From: Anabaena sp. 4-3
Lineage (GTDB): Bacteria; Cyanobacteriota; Cyanobacteriia; Cyanobacteriales; Nostocaceae
Reading direction: 5' to 3'
Length of the DNA stretch: 64,000 bases
Assembly (NCBI RefSeq): GCF_001597745.1
Contig: NZ_LUHJ01000024.1
Location: 1 to 64,000, forward strand
Each line of letters starts with the position of its first letter. The stretch's first letter is position 1. Positions 19,299 to 28,934 of this stretch are shown here, in pieces. Made by a program: the position numbers and the translations under genes. Under the pieces are notes generated by a model, which saw only the letters and a list, made by a program, of their open reading frames with translations, was not told the DNA's origin and ran no database searches.

Positions 19299-19553
19299 AT
19301 GAGCCAAACAGAAACTTTTGAAAAAGTCAAGAAAATCATCATCGAACAACTTAGTGTTGATGATGAGGCAAAAGTCATACCACAGGCAAGCTTTGCCAAT
19401 GATTTAGGTGCTGATTCTCTAGATACCGTTGAATTAGTCATGGCTTTGGAAGAAGAATTTGACATTGAAATTCCCGATGAAGCCGCCGAAAAAATTACAA
19501 CCGTTCAAGAAGCAGTGGATTACATCAACAGCAAAGTTGCCACATCCGCTTAA
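19299..19553 (+). CDS. acpP: Acyl carrier protein
   Basis: An 84-residue acyl carrier protein of type II fatty acid synthesis. The phosphopantetheine attachment site is S40 in [20 protein letters not shown]. The acidic helix II and the [19 protein letters not shown] tail are canonical. It is followed by fabF and a transketolase gene on the same strand, with repeat-rich spacers between the genes. The acpP-fabF pair is a common bacterial arrangement. Confidence 0.97.
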   Translation: MSQTETFEKVKKIIIEQLSVDDEAKVIPQASFANDLGADSLDTVELVMALEEEFDIEIPDEAAEKITTVQEAVDYINSKVATSA

Positions 19554-19559
19554 ACAGCG

Positions 19560-19690
19560 ATTGGGGATTGAATACTGGGGATTGGATACTGGGGATTGGA
19601 AGGGATTGGAGATGAGTAATTACATACTTTCTCTGCCCGTTTGATTCTTCCTAGTGCCTAGTCCCCAGTCCCTAATCCCTAGTCCCTAAT
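19560..19690. repeat. Short tandem and inverted repeats between acpP and fabF
   Basis: Units of the ggggattgg and actggggattgga kind (19561-19606) are followed by their complementary versions, ccccagtccctaatccctag (about 19662-19690). The two halves can pair into an imperfect hairpin. The same sequence style appears near 33490, 38970, 55090 and 63920, which marks it as a dispersed Nostocales-type repeat family. Confidence 0.6.
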
Positions 19691-19723
19691 TTTTGCAGCT
19701 TTCTCGCCATCTTTTACTGAGTC

Positions 19724-20974
19724 ATGACAGATTATAATCGTAAGCGCGTTGTTGTAACTGGTGTTGGCGCGATTACACCAATTGGTAACACACCAGATGA
19801 ATATTGGGAAGGATTGTTAAGCGGACGCAATGGCATTGACTATATCACCGCATTTGATGCGTCTAGTCATGATTGCCGCATTGCCGGTGAGGTAAAAAAC
19901 TTCGATCCACATCAGTATTTGGATCGGAAAGAAGCCAAGCGCATGGATCGGTTTTCCCAATTTGGAGTCGCAGCAGCTAAACAAGCCCTCGCAGATGCCA
20001 ACTTAGTTATTAATGAACTCAACGCTGAACAAGTGGGAGTTATTATTGGTTCTGGGGTAGGTGGTATTAAGGTCATGGAAGATCAGCAAACAATCTACCT
20101 GAATCGCGGCCCTGATCGCTGTAGTCCATTTATGATTCCGATGATGATCGCCAACATGGCGGCGGGACTCACAGCAATTCATACAGGAGCAAAAGGGCCA
20201 AATAACTGTACTGTGACTGCTTGCGCGGCTGGTTCTAACGCGATTGGGGACGCATTCCGCATGATTCAAGGCGGTTATGCCCAAGCGATGATTTGCGGAG
20301 GGTGTGAAGCCGCGATTACACCCCTATCTGTAGCTGGATTTGCGGCTGCCCGCGCGCTTTCCACTCGCAATGATGACCCCGCTCATGCTTGCCGTCCCTT
20401 CGACCGCGATCGCGATGGATTTGTCATGGGTGAAGGTGCGGGAATTCTGATTCTGGAAGAGCTAGAACACGCCCTGAGTCGTAAGGCGCGCATTTACGCC
20501 GAAATCGTCGGTTATGCCATGACCTGTGACGCTTACCATATCACTTCCCCAGTTCCCGGTGGTGCAGGAGCAGCTAGAGCCATCCAACTCGCGCTCAAAG
20601 ACGCAGGACTCACACCAGAGCAAGTCAGCTACATCAATGCTCACGGTACTAGCACCCCTGCTAATGATTCCACTGAAACCGCCGCGATTACAACAGCTTT
20701 GGGTGATCATGCCTATAAAATCGCTGTCAGTTCCACCAAATCCATGACAGGACACCTGTTAGGCGGTTCTGGCGGTATTGAAGCTGTAGCCACGGTGCTA
20801 GCGATCGCTAACGATCAAATTCCACCGACAATCAATATTGAAAACCTTGATCCAGACTGTGATTTAGATTACGTACCCAACTCTAGCCGCGCTCAAAAAG
20901 TTGAGGTAGCTTTATCCAATTCTTTTGGCTTTGGTGGTCATAACGTCACCTTAGCCTTTAGAAAGTACATTTAA
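19724..20974 (+). CDS. fabF: Beta-ketoacyl-ACP synthase II
   Basis: A 416-residue condensing enzyme of fatty acid elongation. It uses malonyl-ACP and acyl-ACP to make beta-ketoacyl-ACP. The Cys-His-His triad is visible: C167 in TVTACAAGS, H307 in INAHGTSTPANDSTE, H344 in MTGHLLGGSGG. The N-terminus RVVVTGVGAITPIGN is standard for FabF. The upstream acyl carrier protein is its substrate carrier. The ATG at 19724 gives the usual length. Confidence 0.96.
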   Translation: MTDYNRKRVVVTGVGAITPIGNTPDEYWEGLLSGRNGIDYITAFDASSHDCRIAGEVKNFDPHQYLDRKEAKRMDRFSQFGVAAAKQALADANLVINELNAEQVGVIIGSGVGGIKVMEDQQTIYLNRGPDRCSPFMIPMMIANMAAGLTAIHTGAKGPNNCTVTACAAGSNAIGDAFRMIQGGYAQAMICGGCEAAITPLSVAGFAAARALSTRNDDPAHACRPFDRDRDGFVMGEGAGILILEELEHALSRKARIYAEIVGYAMTCDAYHITSPVPGGAGAARAIQLALKDAGLTPEQVSYINAHGTSTPANDSTETAAITTALGDHAYKIAVSSTKSMTGHLLGGSGGIEAVATVLAIANDQIPPTINIENLDPDCDLDYVPNSSRAQKVEVALSNSFGFGGHNVTLAFRKYI

Positions 20975-21495
20975 AGTCGGGAGAATTCAGAATTCAGAAT
21001 TCAGGGGACAGAATAGTTCCAAAATCAGGAGATAATTTGAGTAATCAACTTGTTCATAATTTCCCACCTTGAGCAATAATTGAGAATTTCAAATTTTGCC
21101 ATTCTGCATCCTGACTCCTGAGTTCTGAATTCTTCCCTTTGACTTTCCAGTTTTGCATTCTGTGATCAAGGCAGAAAAAGTATCATCAATCTCATTCCCT
21201 AATCAGCCAAGGGTTCAACATAATCTGATTCTTGGCGTGATAAATTACCACAAACACCAAAGATCCCGCTTGTCTATGCACAATTGGGAATGGGATGATG
21301 AGAATACCGCAGGGGAACTTCAAGCAGTAGTTCAGTTATCAGTAATCAGTGATTCAGCTTATAGTCAGGGATTTAAACCCTAACGAATCAAACTAATCAG
21401 CTTTCACTGTTAACCTGTTAACTGTTAACTGTGAAAAACAACCCCAGAAACAGTAGCTCGAAGAGTGCTAACCCGTCGTTAAAAACAATCTTATT
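20975..21495. other. Repeat-rich intergenic region between fabF and the transketolase gene
   Basis: 521 bp. A left block with gaattcagaattcag (about 20984-21003) is mirrored by ctgagttctgaattcttccc (about 21117-21136), forming a long imperfect inverted repeat. A second block has tandem gttaactgttaactg (about 21404-21432). A 76-codon TTG frame at 21153-21383 has no family resemblance and I do not call it a gene. The transketolase promoter is probably in the last 100 bp. Confidence 0.5.
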
Positions 21496-23508
21496 ATGGC
21501 TGTTGCAACCCAATCCCTCGAAGAACTTTCTATTAATGCGATCCGTTTCTTGGCTGTTGACGCTATAGAAAAGGCAAAATCAGGACACCCAGGATTACCG
21601 ATGGGCGCGGCTCCGATGGCTTTTGTGCTATGGAATCGCTTTATGCGGTATAACCCCAAAAATCCCAAGTGGTTTAACCGCGATCGCTTTATCTTGTCTG
21701 CTGGTCATGGCTCAATGTTGCAGTATGCCCTACTGTATCTCACAGGCTACGACAGTGTAAGCATTGAAGATATCAAGCAATTCCGCCAATGGGGTTCTCA
21801 AACACCTGGACACCCAGAAAACTTTATCACCCCTGGCGTGGAAGTAACTACCGGGCCTCTGGGTCAAGGGATTGCCAATGGTGTGGGTTTAGCGATCGCT
21901 GAAGCTCACCTAGCTGCTAAATTCAACAAACCCGATGCCAAAATTGTTGACCATTACACCTATGTCATTCTCGGTGATGGCTGCAACATGGAAGGTGTTT
22001 CTGGTGAAGCTGCTTCCCTGGCTGGACACTTGGGATTAGGTAAACTCATCGCTCTGTACGATGACAACCACATCTCCATCGACGGTTCTACAGATGTAGC
22101 CTTCACCGAAGATGTTTCTAAACGGTTTGAAGCTTACGGCTGGCACGTTCTTCACGTTAAAGATGGTAACACCGATTTAGAGGCGATCGCTAAAGCCATT
22201 GAAGCAGCCAAAGCTGTCACCGATAAGCCCACCATGATTAAGGTGACAACCACAATCGGTTACGGTTCTCCTAATAAAGCCAATACTGCTGGTGTTCACG
22301 GTGCGGCTTTGGGTGCAGACGAAGTAAAACTGACTCGTGAAAAACTCAATTGGCCACACGAGCCTTTTGTCATTCCCGAAGATGTCCTCAACTACACCCG
22401 CAAAGCAGTAGAGCGTGGTGCAAGCTACGAATCTGACTGGGACAAAGCTTTTGCTGATTACAAAGCTAAGTATCCCCAAGAAGCCGCAGAATTTGAGCGT
22501 TACCTAAGCGGTAAACTGGCTGAAGGTTGGGACAAAGTATTACCTACCTACACCCCAGAAGACAAAGGCATTCCTACCCGTAAGCACTCAGAAACCTGCC
22601 TCAACAAGTTGGCGGCGGTTGTACCTGAACTGATTGGTGGTTCGGCTGACTTAACCCACTCCAACCTCACCGAAATCAAGGGTAAGGGCGACTTCCAAAA
22701 AGGACAATACCAAAACCCCAACATCCACTTTGGTGTACGGGAACACGCTATGGGCGCAATTTGTAACGGTATTGCGTTACATGGTTCCGGTTTAATTCCC
22801 TACGGCGCGACCTTCTTAATTTTCACAGACTATATGCGGGCAGCTATCCGCTTATCTGCTCTGTCTCTAGCTGGTGCGATTTGGGTGATGACTCACGACT
22901 CCATCGGTCAAGGTGAAGATGGCCCCACTCACCAACCTATCGAAACTCTAGCTTCTCTCCGCGCTATTCCTAACTTGACTGTGATTCGTCCCGCCGATGG
23001 TAACGAAACCTCTGGCGCATACAAAGTAGCTATCGAGAGAGCTAAGGAAAATGCTCCTACTTTGTTGGCGTTCACTCGTCAAAATGTCCCCAACTTGGCA
23101 GGTACATCTGTCGAAAATGTGGCTAAGGGTGGTTACATAGTAGTAGATTCTCAAGGTACACCAGATTTAATCCTGATTGGTACTGGTTCGGAATTGAGTC
23201 TCTGTGTCACCGCAGCTGAGAAACTCACCGCCGAAGGTAAGAAAGTCCGTGTTGTTTCTTTACCTGCTTGGGATTTGTTTGAAGCTCAAGATGCAGCTTA
23301 TAAGGAGTCTGTTCTACCTAAAGCTGTTACTAAGCGTTTGGCTGTGGAAGCTGGTAGTAGCTTCGGCTGGCATAAGTACATCGGTACTGAAGGCGATACG
23401 GTTACTATTGACCGTTTTGGTGCTTCTGCTCCCGGTGGTGTTTGTTTGGAGAAGTTTGGTTTTAGCGTTGATAATGTGTTAGCTACAGCTAAAAAATTGT
23501 TGGGTTAA
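21496..23508 (+). CDS. tktA: Transketolase
   Basis: A 670-residue thiamine-diphosphate enzyme that transfers two-carbon ketol units in the Calvin cycle and the pentose phosphate pathway. Substrate-binding [13 protein letters not shown] lies near residue 30. The ThDP/Mg motif starts at [13 protein letters not shown] and ends near DDN. The C-terminal half has [16 protein letters not shown] and [17 protein letters not shown], the conserved glutamate/histidine regions. It is full length and is followed by a strong terminator. Confidence 0.96.
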   Translation: MAVATQSLEELSINAIRFLAVDAIEKAKSGHPGLPMGAAPMAFVLWNRFMRYNPKNPKWFNRDRFILSAGHGSMLQYALLYLTGYDSVSIEDIKQFRQWGSQTPGHPENFITPGVEVTTGPLGQGIANGVGLAIAEAHLAAKFNKPDAKIVDHYTYVILGDGCNMEGVSGEAASLAGHLGLGKLIALYDDNHISIDGSTDVAFTEDVSKRFEAYGWHVLHVKDGNTDLEAIAKAIEAAKAVTDKPTMIKVTTTIGYGSPNKANTAGVHGAALGADEVKLTREKLNWPHEPFVIPEDVLNYTRKAVERGASYESDWDKAFADYKAKYPQEAAEFERYLSGKLAEGWDKVLPTYTPEDKGIPTRKHSETCLNKLAAVVPELIGGSADLTHSNLTEIKGKGDFQKGQYQNPNIHFGVREHAMGAICNGIALHGSGLIPYGATFLIFTDYMRAAIRLSALSLAGAIWVMTHDSIGQGEDGPTHQPIETLASLRAIPNLTVIRPADGNETSGAYKVAIERAKENAPTLLAFTRQNVPNLAGTSVENVAKGGYIVVDSQGTPDLILIGTGSELSLCVTAAEKLTAEGKKVRVVSLPAWDLFEAQDAAYKESVLPKAVTKRLAVEAGSSFGWHKYIGTEGDTVTIDRFGASAPGGVCLEKFGFSVDNVLATAKKLLG

Positions 23509-23540
23509 TCGCAATAGAATATTCTCTTAATTTAGTTATG

Positions 23541-23570
23541 GGGTGGGCTTTTTGTCTGCCCTTTTTTTTT
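23541..23570 (+). terminator. Rho-independent terminator of the transketolase gene
   Basis: GGGTGGGC (23541-23548) pairs, with G-U wobbles, with GTCTGCCC (23554-23561) around a T5 loop and is followed by nine T residues (23562-23570). It lies 32 nt past the transketolase stop. Confidence 0.82.
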
Positions 23571-23571
23571 A

Positions 23572-23680
23572 ACGCGGAGGGGCGCGGAGGGAAACGCGGA
23601 GGGGAGGCAGCGCGTTCGGTCGCCAGACTTGTAGCGACTGCCGTCGCGCGGAGAGAGGAGAGAGGAGATAGGCGAGAGGT
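23572..23680. repeat. GC-rich repeat cluster
   Basis: Directly repeated acgcggagggg units (23572-23603), then a stem-forming stretch with GCGACTGCCGTCGC, then gagaggagagaggaga purine repeats. This GC-rich patch contrasts with the AT-rich neighbourhood and ends just before a decayed toxin-antitoxin module. Confidence 0.55.
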
Positions 23681-23700
23681 TATAATTAAGTAGATGGTTG

Positions 23701-24036
23701 ATGATCAAAGAATCTAAAATTAAGAAAATACAGCAGGCTATTATGCAGGAATTTTCAGGGGAGAGAAACTTAGCGATAGGACGAATATCAAAAATTATTG
23801 GGGATTTGTTTCTAAGCAATCGTCTCTATCAGCAAAGACTTAATAAAGAAGACATGATTCAACATTTAATCCAACTGTTGGATAAGTTTTCTCCAGAAGT
23901 TTTAAAAGCTATTTCTGATGAAGAATTAGTACATAGAATTGATAGTATTTTGGTGGTAGAGGCTGTTTCTGGAACATTAAATGATTTAACTCCAGAGCAA
24001 ATAGAGATGTTTGATTCCTCTGTAAACAGGAGATAG
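23701..24036 (+). CDS. Probable antitoxin partner of a VapC-type toxin
   Basis: A 111-residue, mostly helical and charged protein. I recognise the C-terminal pattern LNDLTPEQIEMFDSSVNRR as one seen in small cyanobacterial proteins encoded directly ahead of PIN-domain (VapC) genes. The next start codon lies 6 nt after its stop and begins a PIN-like sequence, which supports the pairing. A start at ATG 23701 is preferred over the adjoining TTG. No clear DNA-binding fold can be named by eye. The toxin behind it is internally deleted, so this may be an orphan antitoxin. Confidence 0.55.
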   Translation: MIKESKIKKIQQAIMQEFSGERNLAIGRISKIIGDLFLSNRLYQQRLNKEDMIQHLIQLLDKFSPEVLKAISDEELVHRIDSILVVEAVSGTLNDLTPEQIEMFDSSVNRR

Positions 24037-24042
24037 AAGTAA

Positions 24043-24204
24043 ATGGGCTATCTTCTTGATACAAATATTTTAACGGCTATTTTAAAGAAAAATCAAAGTG
24101 TCAATAACAAACTAGAGGAGGTGCGGTTTCTAGGGGAAGATGATTCTGATTTAGCAAGAATACAGGGTTTAAATTTAGAAAATTGGCTGACCACAAATTT
24201 TTAA
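24043..24204 (+). pseudogene. Internally deleted VapC-like PIN-domain toxin
   Basis: A 53-codon frame that starts like a PIN-domain ribonuclease (MGYLLDTNILTAILKKN, with the first catalytic Asp in LDTN) and ends like one (EDDSDLARIQGLNLENWL, the usual C-terminal DSDF-x-RIQGLNLENW pattern). The roughly 80 residues that normally lie between, with the other acidic catalytic residues and the core of the fold, are missing. The junction falls around residues 28-31 (VRFLGED) and the reading frame is kept. It follows the presumed antitoxin gene by 6 nt. A functional nuclease is not expected. Confidence 0.6.
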
Positions 24205-24396
24205 ATTGAAAATATATAAACATGATGCAAGCTGATGTAATATGTTTAATTGCTTATTGAAGCTTTTAAACATGACGGCGTTGTAATTATTCAAACAAGA
24301 TTAACTAAATATAAGGAATGTACTAATTAAAACGAATAATCGGCCTGATGAATGCCAAGATAAAAATCAGGATATGATCAAGGTATTGAAATTTTT

Positions 24397-25929
24397 ATGC
24401 CAGAAATACACCAATCAATTGCACAGCATTATCACGAACGTACTAAATACGACCCTAACACTCTAGCATCTAAAAATCATCGGCTAGATTGGGCTAAACA
24501 GCCAGTCCCGTTTAAAGAATACAGAATTGGTTCTCACATCGACCTGATACCCTATATTGAAGCCACACCAGAGAAATTTGTTAATGATTCTCATGCTCAA
24601 TGGTGGCAAAGACTTTCACGGTTACTATTTTGCAGTTATGGGCTGACTGCGAGAATGCCCTCTATGGGTAGTACGGTATATTTACGCTCTGCGCCTAGTG
24701 CTGGGGGATTGTATCCTGCGGAATTGTATGTAGTTTCTCGTGGTACGCCTTTACTACCGGCTGGTCTGTATAACTACCAATGTCGGACTCATTCTTTAGT
24801 ATGTTTTTGGGAAAATGATGTTTGGCAAGCATTACAAGACGCTTGTTTTTGGCATCCGGTTTTAGAAAGTACCCAATTAGCAATTATTGTGACGGCGGTT
24901 TTTTATCGTTCGGCGTGGCGTTATGAAGACAGGGCTTACCGTCGAATTGGTTTAGATATAGGACACTTATTGGGCAATATCGAGTTAGCAGGGGCTATTA
25001 CCGATTATCGCCCACACCTGATTGGTGGTTTTATCGATGAAGCCATTAATGATTTACTTTACATCGATGCGGAACAGGAAGGTGCGATCGCTATTTTACC
25101 GTTGGCAGATTTATTAGATATTCAACAAAACTTACCCCCTGGATGTACCGCCCTACCTTCAGCCACAGCAACCAATTATCCTTATATCCCCGATGGCGAA
25201 TTGCTGAGATATTTTCATCACCATACCCAAATTAAGGCAGGTATTACTGGCAACCTCAATTTACCAGCGATTAAACAACCTAGATCCTTAGAAGATAAAT
25301 ATAATTTTCCTTTTTGTTTGAAAATTCCTACCGCTACTACACCTATTTACTGGGGAGAAAACCTATCAGATTTAGAACTTACTATCCACAAGCGACGTTC
25401 TACCCGTGCTTATAATAGCGAAAACTTAACTTTTGATGAACTTCAGGCTTTATTGGATTTCACTTATCAACCTCAAAATTATATTGACCAAAGTTTAGAT
25501 AATTCTCCTGATTACTTCGATTTGAATTTAATCCAAACATTTATTGCTGTCTGTGGTGTCAATGGACTAGAATCTGGCTGTTACTATTACGCACCCAAAG
25601 CTCAAGAGTTACGTCAAATTCGGTTTAAAAATTTCCGGCGCGAGTTACACTACCTTTGCTTAGGACAAGAATTAGGACGAGATGCCGCCGCCGTGATTTT
25701 CCATACGGCTGACTTAAAATCAGCTATTGCCCAATATGGCGATCGCGTTTATCGTTACTTACATATAGATGCTGGCCATTTGGGACAACGCCTAAATTTA
25801 GCAGCTATTCAACTCAATTTGGGTGTCAGTGGTATCGGTGGCTTCTTCGATAACCAAGTAAATGAAGTTTTAGGGATTCCTGCTGATGAAGCTGTGTTAT
25901 ATATCACAACTCTCGGTAGACCAAGATAA
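24397..25929 (+). CDS. SagB-type/ThcOx-like dehydrogenase (double nitroreductase domain)
   Basis: A 510-residue protein made of two nitroreductase-like FMN domains. The N-terminal half has RLLFCSYGLTAR, then YLRSAPSAGGLYPAELY (about 95-111), the SagB/McbC signature. The C-terminal half restarts with IHKRRSTRAYNSENLTFDEL (about 340) and ends GIGGFFDNQVNEVLGIP. In RiPP pathways this family oxidises azolines to azoles; stand-alone cyanobacterial members have no established substrate. No YcaO cyclodehydratase or precursor peptide is adjacent. The ATG at 24397 is preceded by a normal AT-rich leader. Confidence 0.8.
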   Translation: MPEIHQSIAQHYHERTKYDPNTLASKNHRLDWAKQPVPFKEYRIGSHIDLIPYIEATPEKFVNDSHAQWWQRLSRLLFCSYGLTARMPSMGSTVYLRSAPSAGGLYPAELYVVSRGTPLLPAGLYNYQCRTHSLVCFWENDVWQALQDACFWHPVLESTQLAIIVTAVFYRSAWRYEDRAYRRIGLDIGHLLGNIELAGAITDYRPHLIGGFIDEAINDLLYIDAEQEGAIAILPLADLLDIQQNLPPGCTALPSATATNYPYIPDGELLRYFHHHTQIKAGITGNLNLPAIKQPRSLEDKYNFPFCLKIPTATTPIYWGENLSDLELTIHKRRSTRAYNSENLTFDELQALLDFTYQPQNYIDQSLDNSPDYFDLNLIQTFIAVCGVNGLESGCYYYAPKAQELRQIRFKNFRRELHYLCLGQELGRDAAAVIFHTADLKSAIAQYGDRVYRYLHIDAGHLGQRLNLAAIQLNLGVSGIGGFFDNQVNEVLGIPADEAVLYITTLGRPR

Positions 25930-26453
25930 ATCTTCAATTTTCTGTGTTTACGCCGATTTATCCCTAACAACTCAGGAATAGGAGAAAGTAGCCAGCCGAC
26001 TGGGATGTTGCTACACATTTTTGCTTGTGTCTTGGCACGAGTAAATACCATTCTTCTTTAGCAACTCTAACCTGAGATATCAATTATGGTGAACTGACTA
26101 ATTACGTCACTGCTTTAATTAGATACTTTCTCGTCTATCTAATTCATCTATCTCATTACTGTGCATTTTAATAAAATTTATTATGTTTAAACTTTATAGG
26201 TGTAGTATCTTATTTATCGTAACATATAATATCGAATTTAAAAGTAAATATGCGTAAAGAATTATGGTATAAACTGTGATTTTCAGGAGCGAAACAATCT
26301 CAGTCATTGCTATCTCTATTGCCAACAAATGCACTTAGCGAACAGTCCTCTTGTCCATACAGTATAATAGTGCCTTTAATGATGCTGATCTGCTCCCAAG
26401 AGGAGATTTTTTAAGTATTTTTACTTATCAGATCACATTAATATTATTTGATA
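25930..26453. other. Intergenic region upstream of the histidine kinase
   Basis: 524 bp, AT-rich. A TATAAT hexamer occurs at about 26361, and a weak CTCC-loop-GGAG hairpin followed by T6 lies at about 26393-26413, 40 bp before the kinase start. This could be an attenuator-like element, but the stem is short. No gene seen. Confidence 0.35.
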
Positions 26454-28913
26454 ATGAAAGCACTAATGTTATTACCGGAAAACGAAAATCAACGGTTAGA
26501 ATTACTCCATCAATATCTGATTTTAGATACACAACCAGAAGCAGTTTTTGATGATTTGGTACAGCTTGCTGCTGACATTTGTGAAACACCAATTGCTGTC
26601 GTTAGCTTTGTGGATAGTGAACGCGAATGGTTCAAATCCAAGGTAGGAGTTACTGAATCAGAACTTCCTCGCAGCATGGGTTTCGGTACTCATACTATTT
26701 TGCAAAGTGAAATCCTCATTATTTCCGATATTTTACAAGATGATAATTATGCTAAAAAGTCTTTCTTTTTGTCAAAAAAACAAGTGCGTTTCTATGCAGG
26801 AATTCCACTAATTACCTCTGATGGTTTCGCATTAGGTAGTCTCGCTGTAATGGATTTTGTCCTACGACATTTGAGTTTAAAAGCACAAGCTTCATTACAA
26901 AGATTAGCACGTCAGGTAATCAGGCATTTAGAGTTGCAACGGCAGAAAATTATCAATATCAAAGAATGTGAACGTACTGAACACGCGCTAAAAACAAGTA
27001 AAGCTAGACTCAGAGAAATTATCGAGGCTATTCCTGTGCCTTTAGTTATTTCAAGGGTGACAGATGGCTTGATACTATATAGTAATTCAGAATTCATGCA
27101 AAAATTTCGGTTGACTACAAATGATTTAGTCAACCGTTATATTTCTGAAATATATCAAAATCCAAATGAGCAAAAAACTATTTTGGCAACTCTGGCTCAG
27201 AATGGTTCTTTAGAAAATTACGATATCCAGTTTAAGCGAGGTGATGGTACTTTTTTCTGGGCGATCACTTCTTTCCAATATTTAAATTTTCACAATGAAT
27301 ATGCGATTTTAACTGTACTATATGACATCACTGAACGTAAAAATTTTGAGGTGAAGCTCCAAGAGGAAAATTCATTTTTACAGAGTATTTTTGCTGGCAT
27401 ACCTTTAATGATTGCACTTGTAAATACCGATGGTAAAGTCCATTGGGTTAACCAAGAAATACAAAGTATTCTAGGTTATAGCTTAGAAGAATATCAAACT
27501 CGTAATGTTTTAGCAGAATTATACCCTGACCCTGAATATTATCAATCTGTCGTTAATTTTATGCAATCGGCAGATGGATATTGGCGTGACCTCAGAACTA
27601 AATTGCGGGACGGTCGGATACTGGATACTTCTTGGACAAATGTCAAATTGCCAAATGGTCAAGTCATCGGTATCGGTAAAGATATCACAGAACGCAAACA
27701 AACTGAACGGACACTGAAAGCTCAAGCTGAAAGGGAGCAACTTATGCGAACTGTTGCTCAAAGAATTCATCAGTCTTTGAATCTTCAAGATATTCTTAAC
27801 GCCACAGTTAAAGAAGTGAAAGATTTACTTCAGGTTGATCGAGTTATAGTGTATCAGTTTGCCGCAGATATGAGTGGTAAAATCGTAGCAGAATCGGTAC
27901 AACCTGGATGGAAGGTTTCCTTGGGTGTAGATATTGAAGACACTTGTTTCCAGACAGGTGCGGGAGCAGACTATTATCTAGGAAGAAAAAGAGCGATCGC
28001 TAATATCTATGAGGCTGGATTAACTGATTGTCATATTCAGTTGTTAGAACAGTTTGATGTCAAAGCTAACCTAGTCGTACCAATTCTTTTAGAAGTAGGT
28101 GAAGAGTTTACTGGCCGTAGCCTTTGGGGTTTGTTGATAGCGCACCAGTGTTCTACACCTAGGGAATGGAAAAAACATGAACTCGATTTGCTTGACCAAC
28201 TTTCAATACCAATTGCGATCGCCATCCAACAATCTAGCATATTTCAGCAAGCCCAGAGTGAATTAGCTGAACGGCAAAAAGCTGAAATTCAATTAAGAAG
28301 TGCCTTGGCCGAAAAAGAAGTTTTATTAAAAGAGATTCATCACCGCGTAAAAAATAATTTACAAATAGTCTCTGGACTGTTACTACTCCAGTCACAAACC
28401 CTCAAAGAACCGGAATTAATTAGAACATTAAGAGAAAGTCAGAACCGGATTGAGTCAATTTCTTTGATTCATAAGAACTTATATACTTCTCCTAATATTG
28501 GGCAACTGAATATTGCAGAATATATCTATAATTTAGCCACTAGCATCCTCATTTCTTATCAAATACAGCCAGGCAAAATCAATTTAGAAACTAATATTCA
28601 AGCTATTAATTTGAATGTTGACCAAGCTATAGCCTGTGGTTTAATCATCAATGAACTATTTTCTAATGCTCTTAAGCACGCTTTTAAAGAAAGCCAGATT
28701 GGCAAAATCATGATTGCTTTGCATCGGTTTGATAATACTATAGAGATGATTATTCAAGACAATGGCGTTGGTTTATCAGATGACATAAATTGGAATAATA
28801 CGAATTCGTTAGGTCTGTCTTTGGTTTATGACCTAGTGACAGAACAACTTGAAGGCACTATCACCATAGAACGGCTTCATGGAACATTATTTAGGATTCA
28901 ATTTCCTCAGTAA
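26454..28913 (+). CDS. Sensor histidine kinase with DXCF-type cyanobacteriochrome GAF domain
   Basis: A likely light-sensing cytoplasmic histidine kinase (numbering from the TTG at 26448; ATG at 26454 preferred). The order is GAF (about 27-160), PAS (185-300), PAS (310-418), GAF (440-600), then a HisKA_2-type dimerisation segment KEIHHRVKNNLQIVSGLLLL with phosphoacceptor H632, then HATPase_c with NELFSNALKHAF and DNGVGL. The second GAF carries DTCF (C500) and LTDCHIQLLEQF (C528, H529). The 28-residue spacing equals that of the two chromophore cysteines in TePixJ, pointing to a DXCF cyanobacteriochrome, which typically senses blue and green light. It has no membrane segment. Twenty-one bp downstream is a response-regulator/kinase hybrid. 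Confidence 0.88.
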   Translation: MKALMLLPENENQRLELLHQYLILDTQPEAVFDDLVQLAADICETPIAVVSFVDSEREWFKSKVGVTESELPRSMGFGTHTILQSEILIISDILQDDNYAKKSFFLSKKQVRFYAGIPLITSDGFALGSLAVMDFVLRHLSLKAQASLQRLARQVIRHLELQRQKIINIKECERTEHALKTSKARLREIIEAIPVPLVISRVTDGLILYSNSEFMQKFRLTTNDLVNRYISEIYQNPNEQKTILATLAQNGSLENYDIQFKRGDGTFFWAITSFQYLNFHNEYAILTVLYDITERKNFEVKLQEENSFLQSIFAGIPLMIALVNTDGKVHWVNQEIQSILGYSLEEYQTRNVLAELYPDPEYYQSVVNFMQSADGYWRDLRTKLRDGRILDTSWTNVKLPNGQVIGIGKDITERKQTERTLKAQAEREQLMRTVAQRIHQSLNLQDILNATVKEVKDLLQVDRVIVYQFAADMSGKIVAESVQPGWKVSLGVDIEDTCFQTGAGADYYLGRKRAIANIYEAGLTDCHIQLLEQFDVKANLVVPILLEVGEEFTGRSLWGLLIAHQCSTPREWKKHELDLLDQLSIPIAIAIQQSSIFQQAQSELAERQKAEIQLRSALAEKEVLLKEIHHRVKNNLQIVSGLLLLQSQTLKEPELIRTLRESQNRIESISLIHKNLYTSPNIGQLNIAEYIYNLATSILISYQIQPGKINLETNIQAINLNVDQAIACGLIINELFSNALKHAFKESQIGKIMIALHRFDNTIEMIIQDNGVGLSDDINWNNTNSLGLSLVYDLVTEQLEGTITIERLHGTLFRIQFPQ

Positions 28914-28934
28914 ACTTTTATTAATAACCAAGCG

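Noticed and set aside
21153-21383. 76-codon plus-strand frame between fabF and the transketolase gene
   Set aside because: It starts at TTG without Shine-Dalgarno, lies in repeat-rich DNA and resembles no family.
23532-23819. 95-codon minus-strand frame behind the transketolase gene
   Set aside because: It is read through the terminator and the GC-rich repeat cluster, antisense to the antitoxin gene.
2586-25929. A RiPP system joining the Nif11 protein with the SagB-type dehydrogenase
   Set aside because: They are over 20 kb apart, with no YcaO, transporter or protease near either, and the Nif11 protein lacks a leader cleavage motif.
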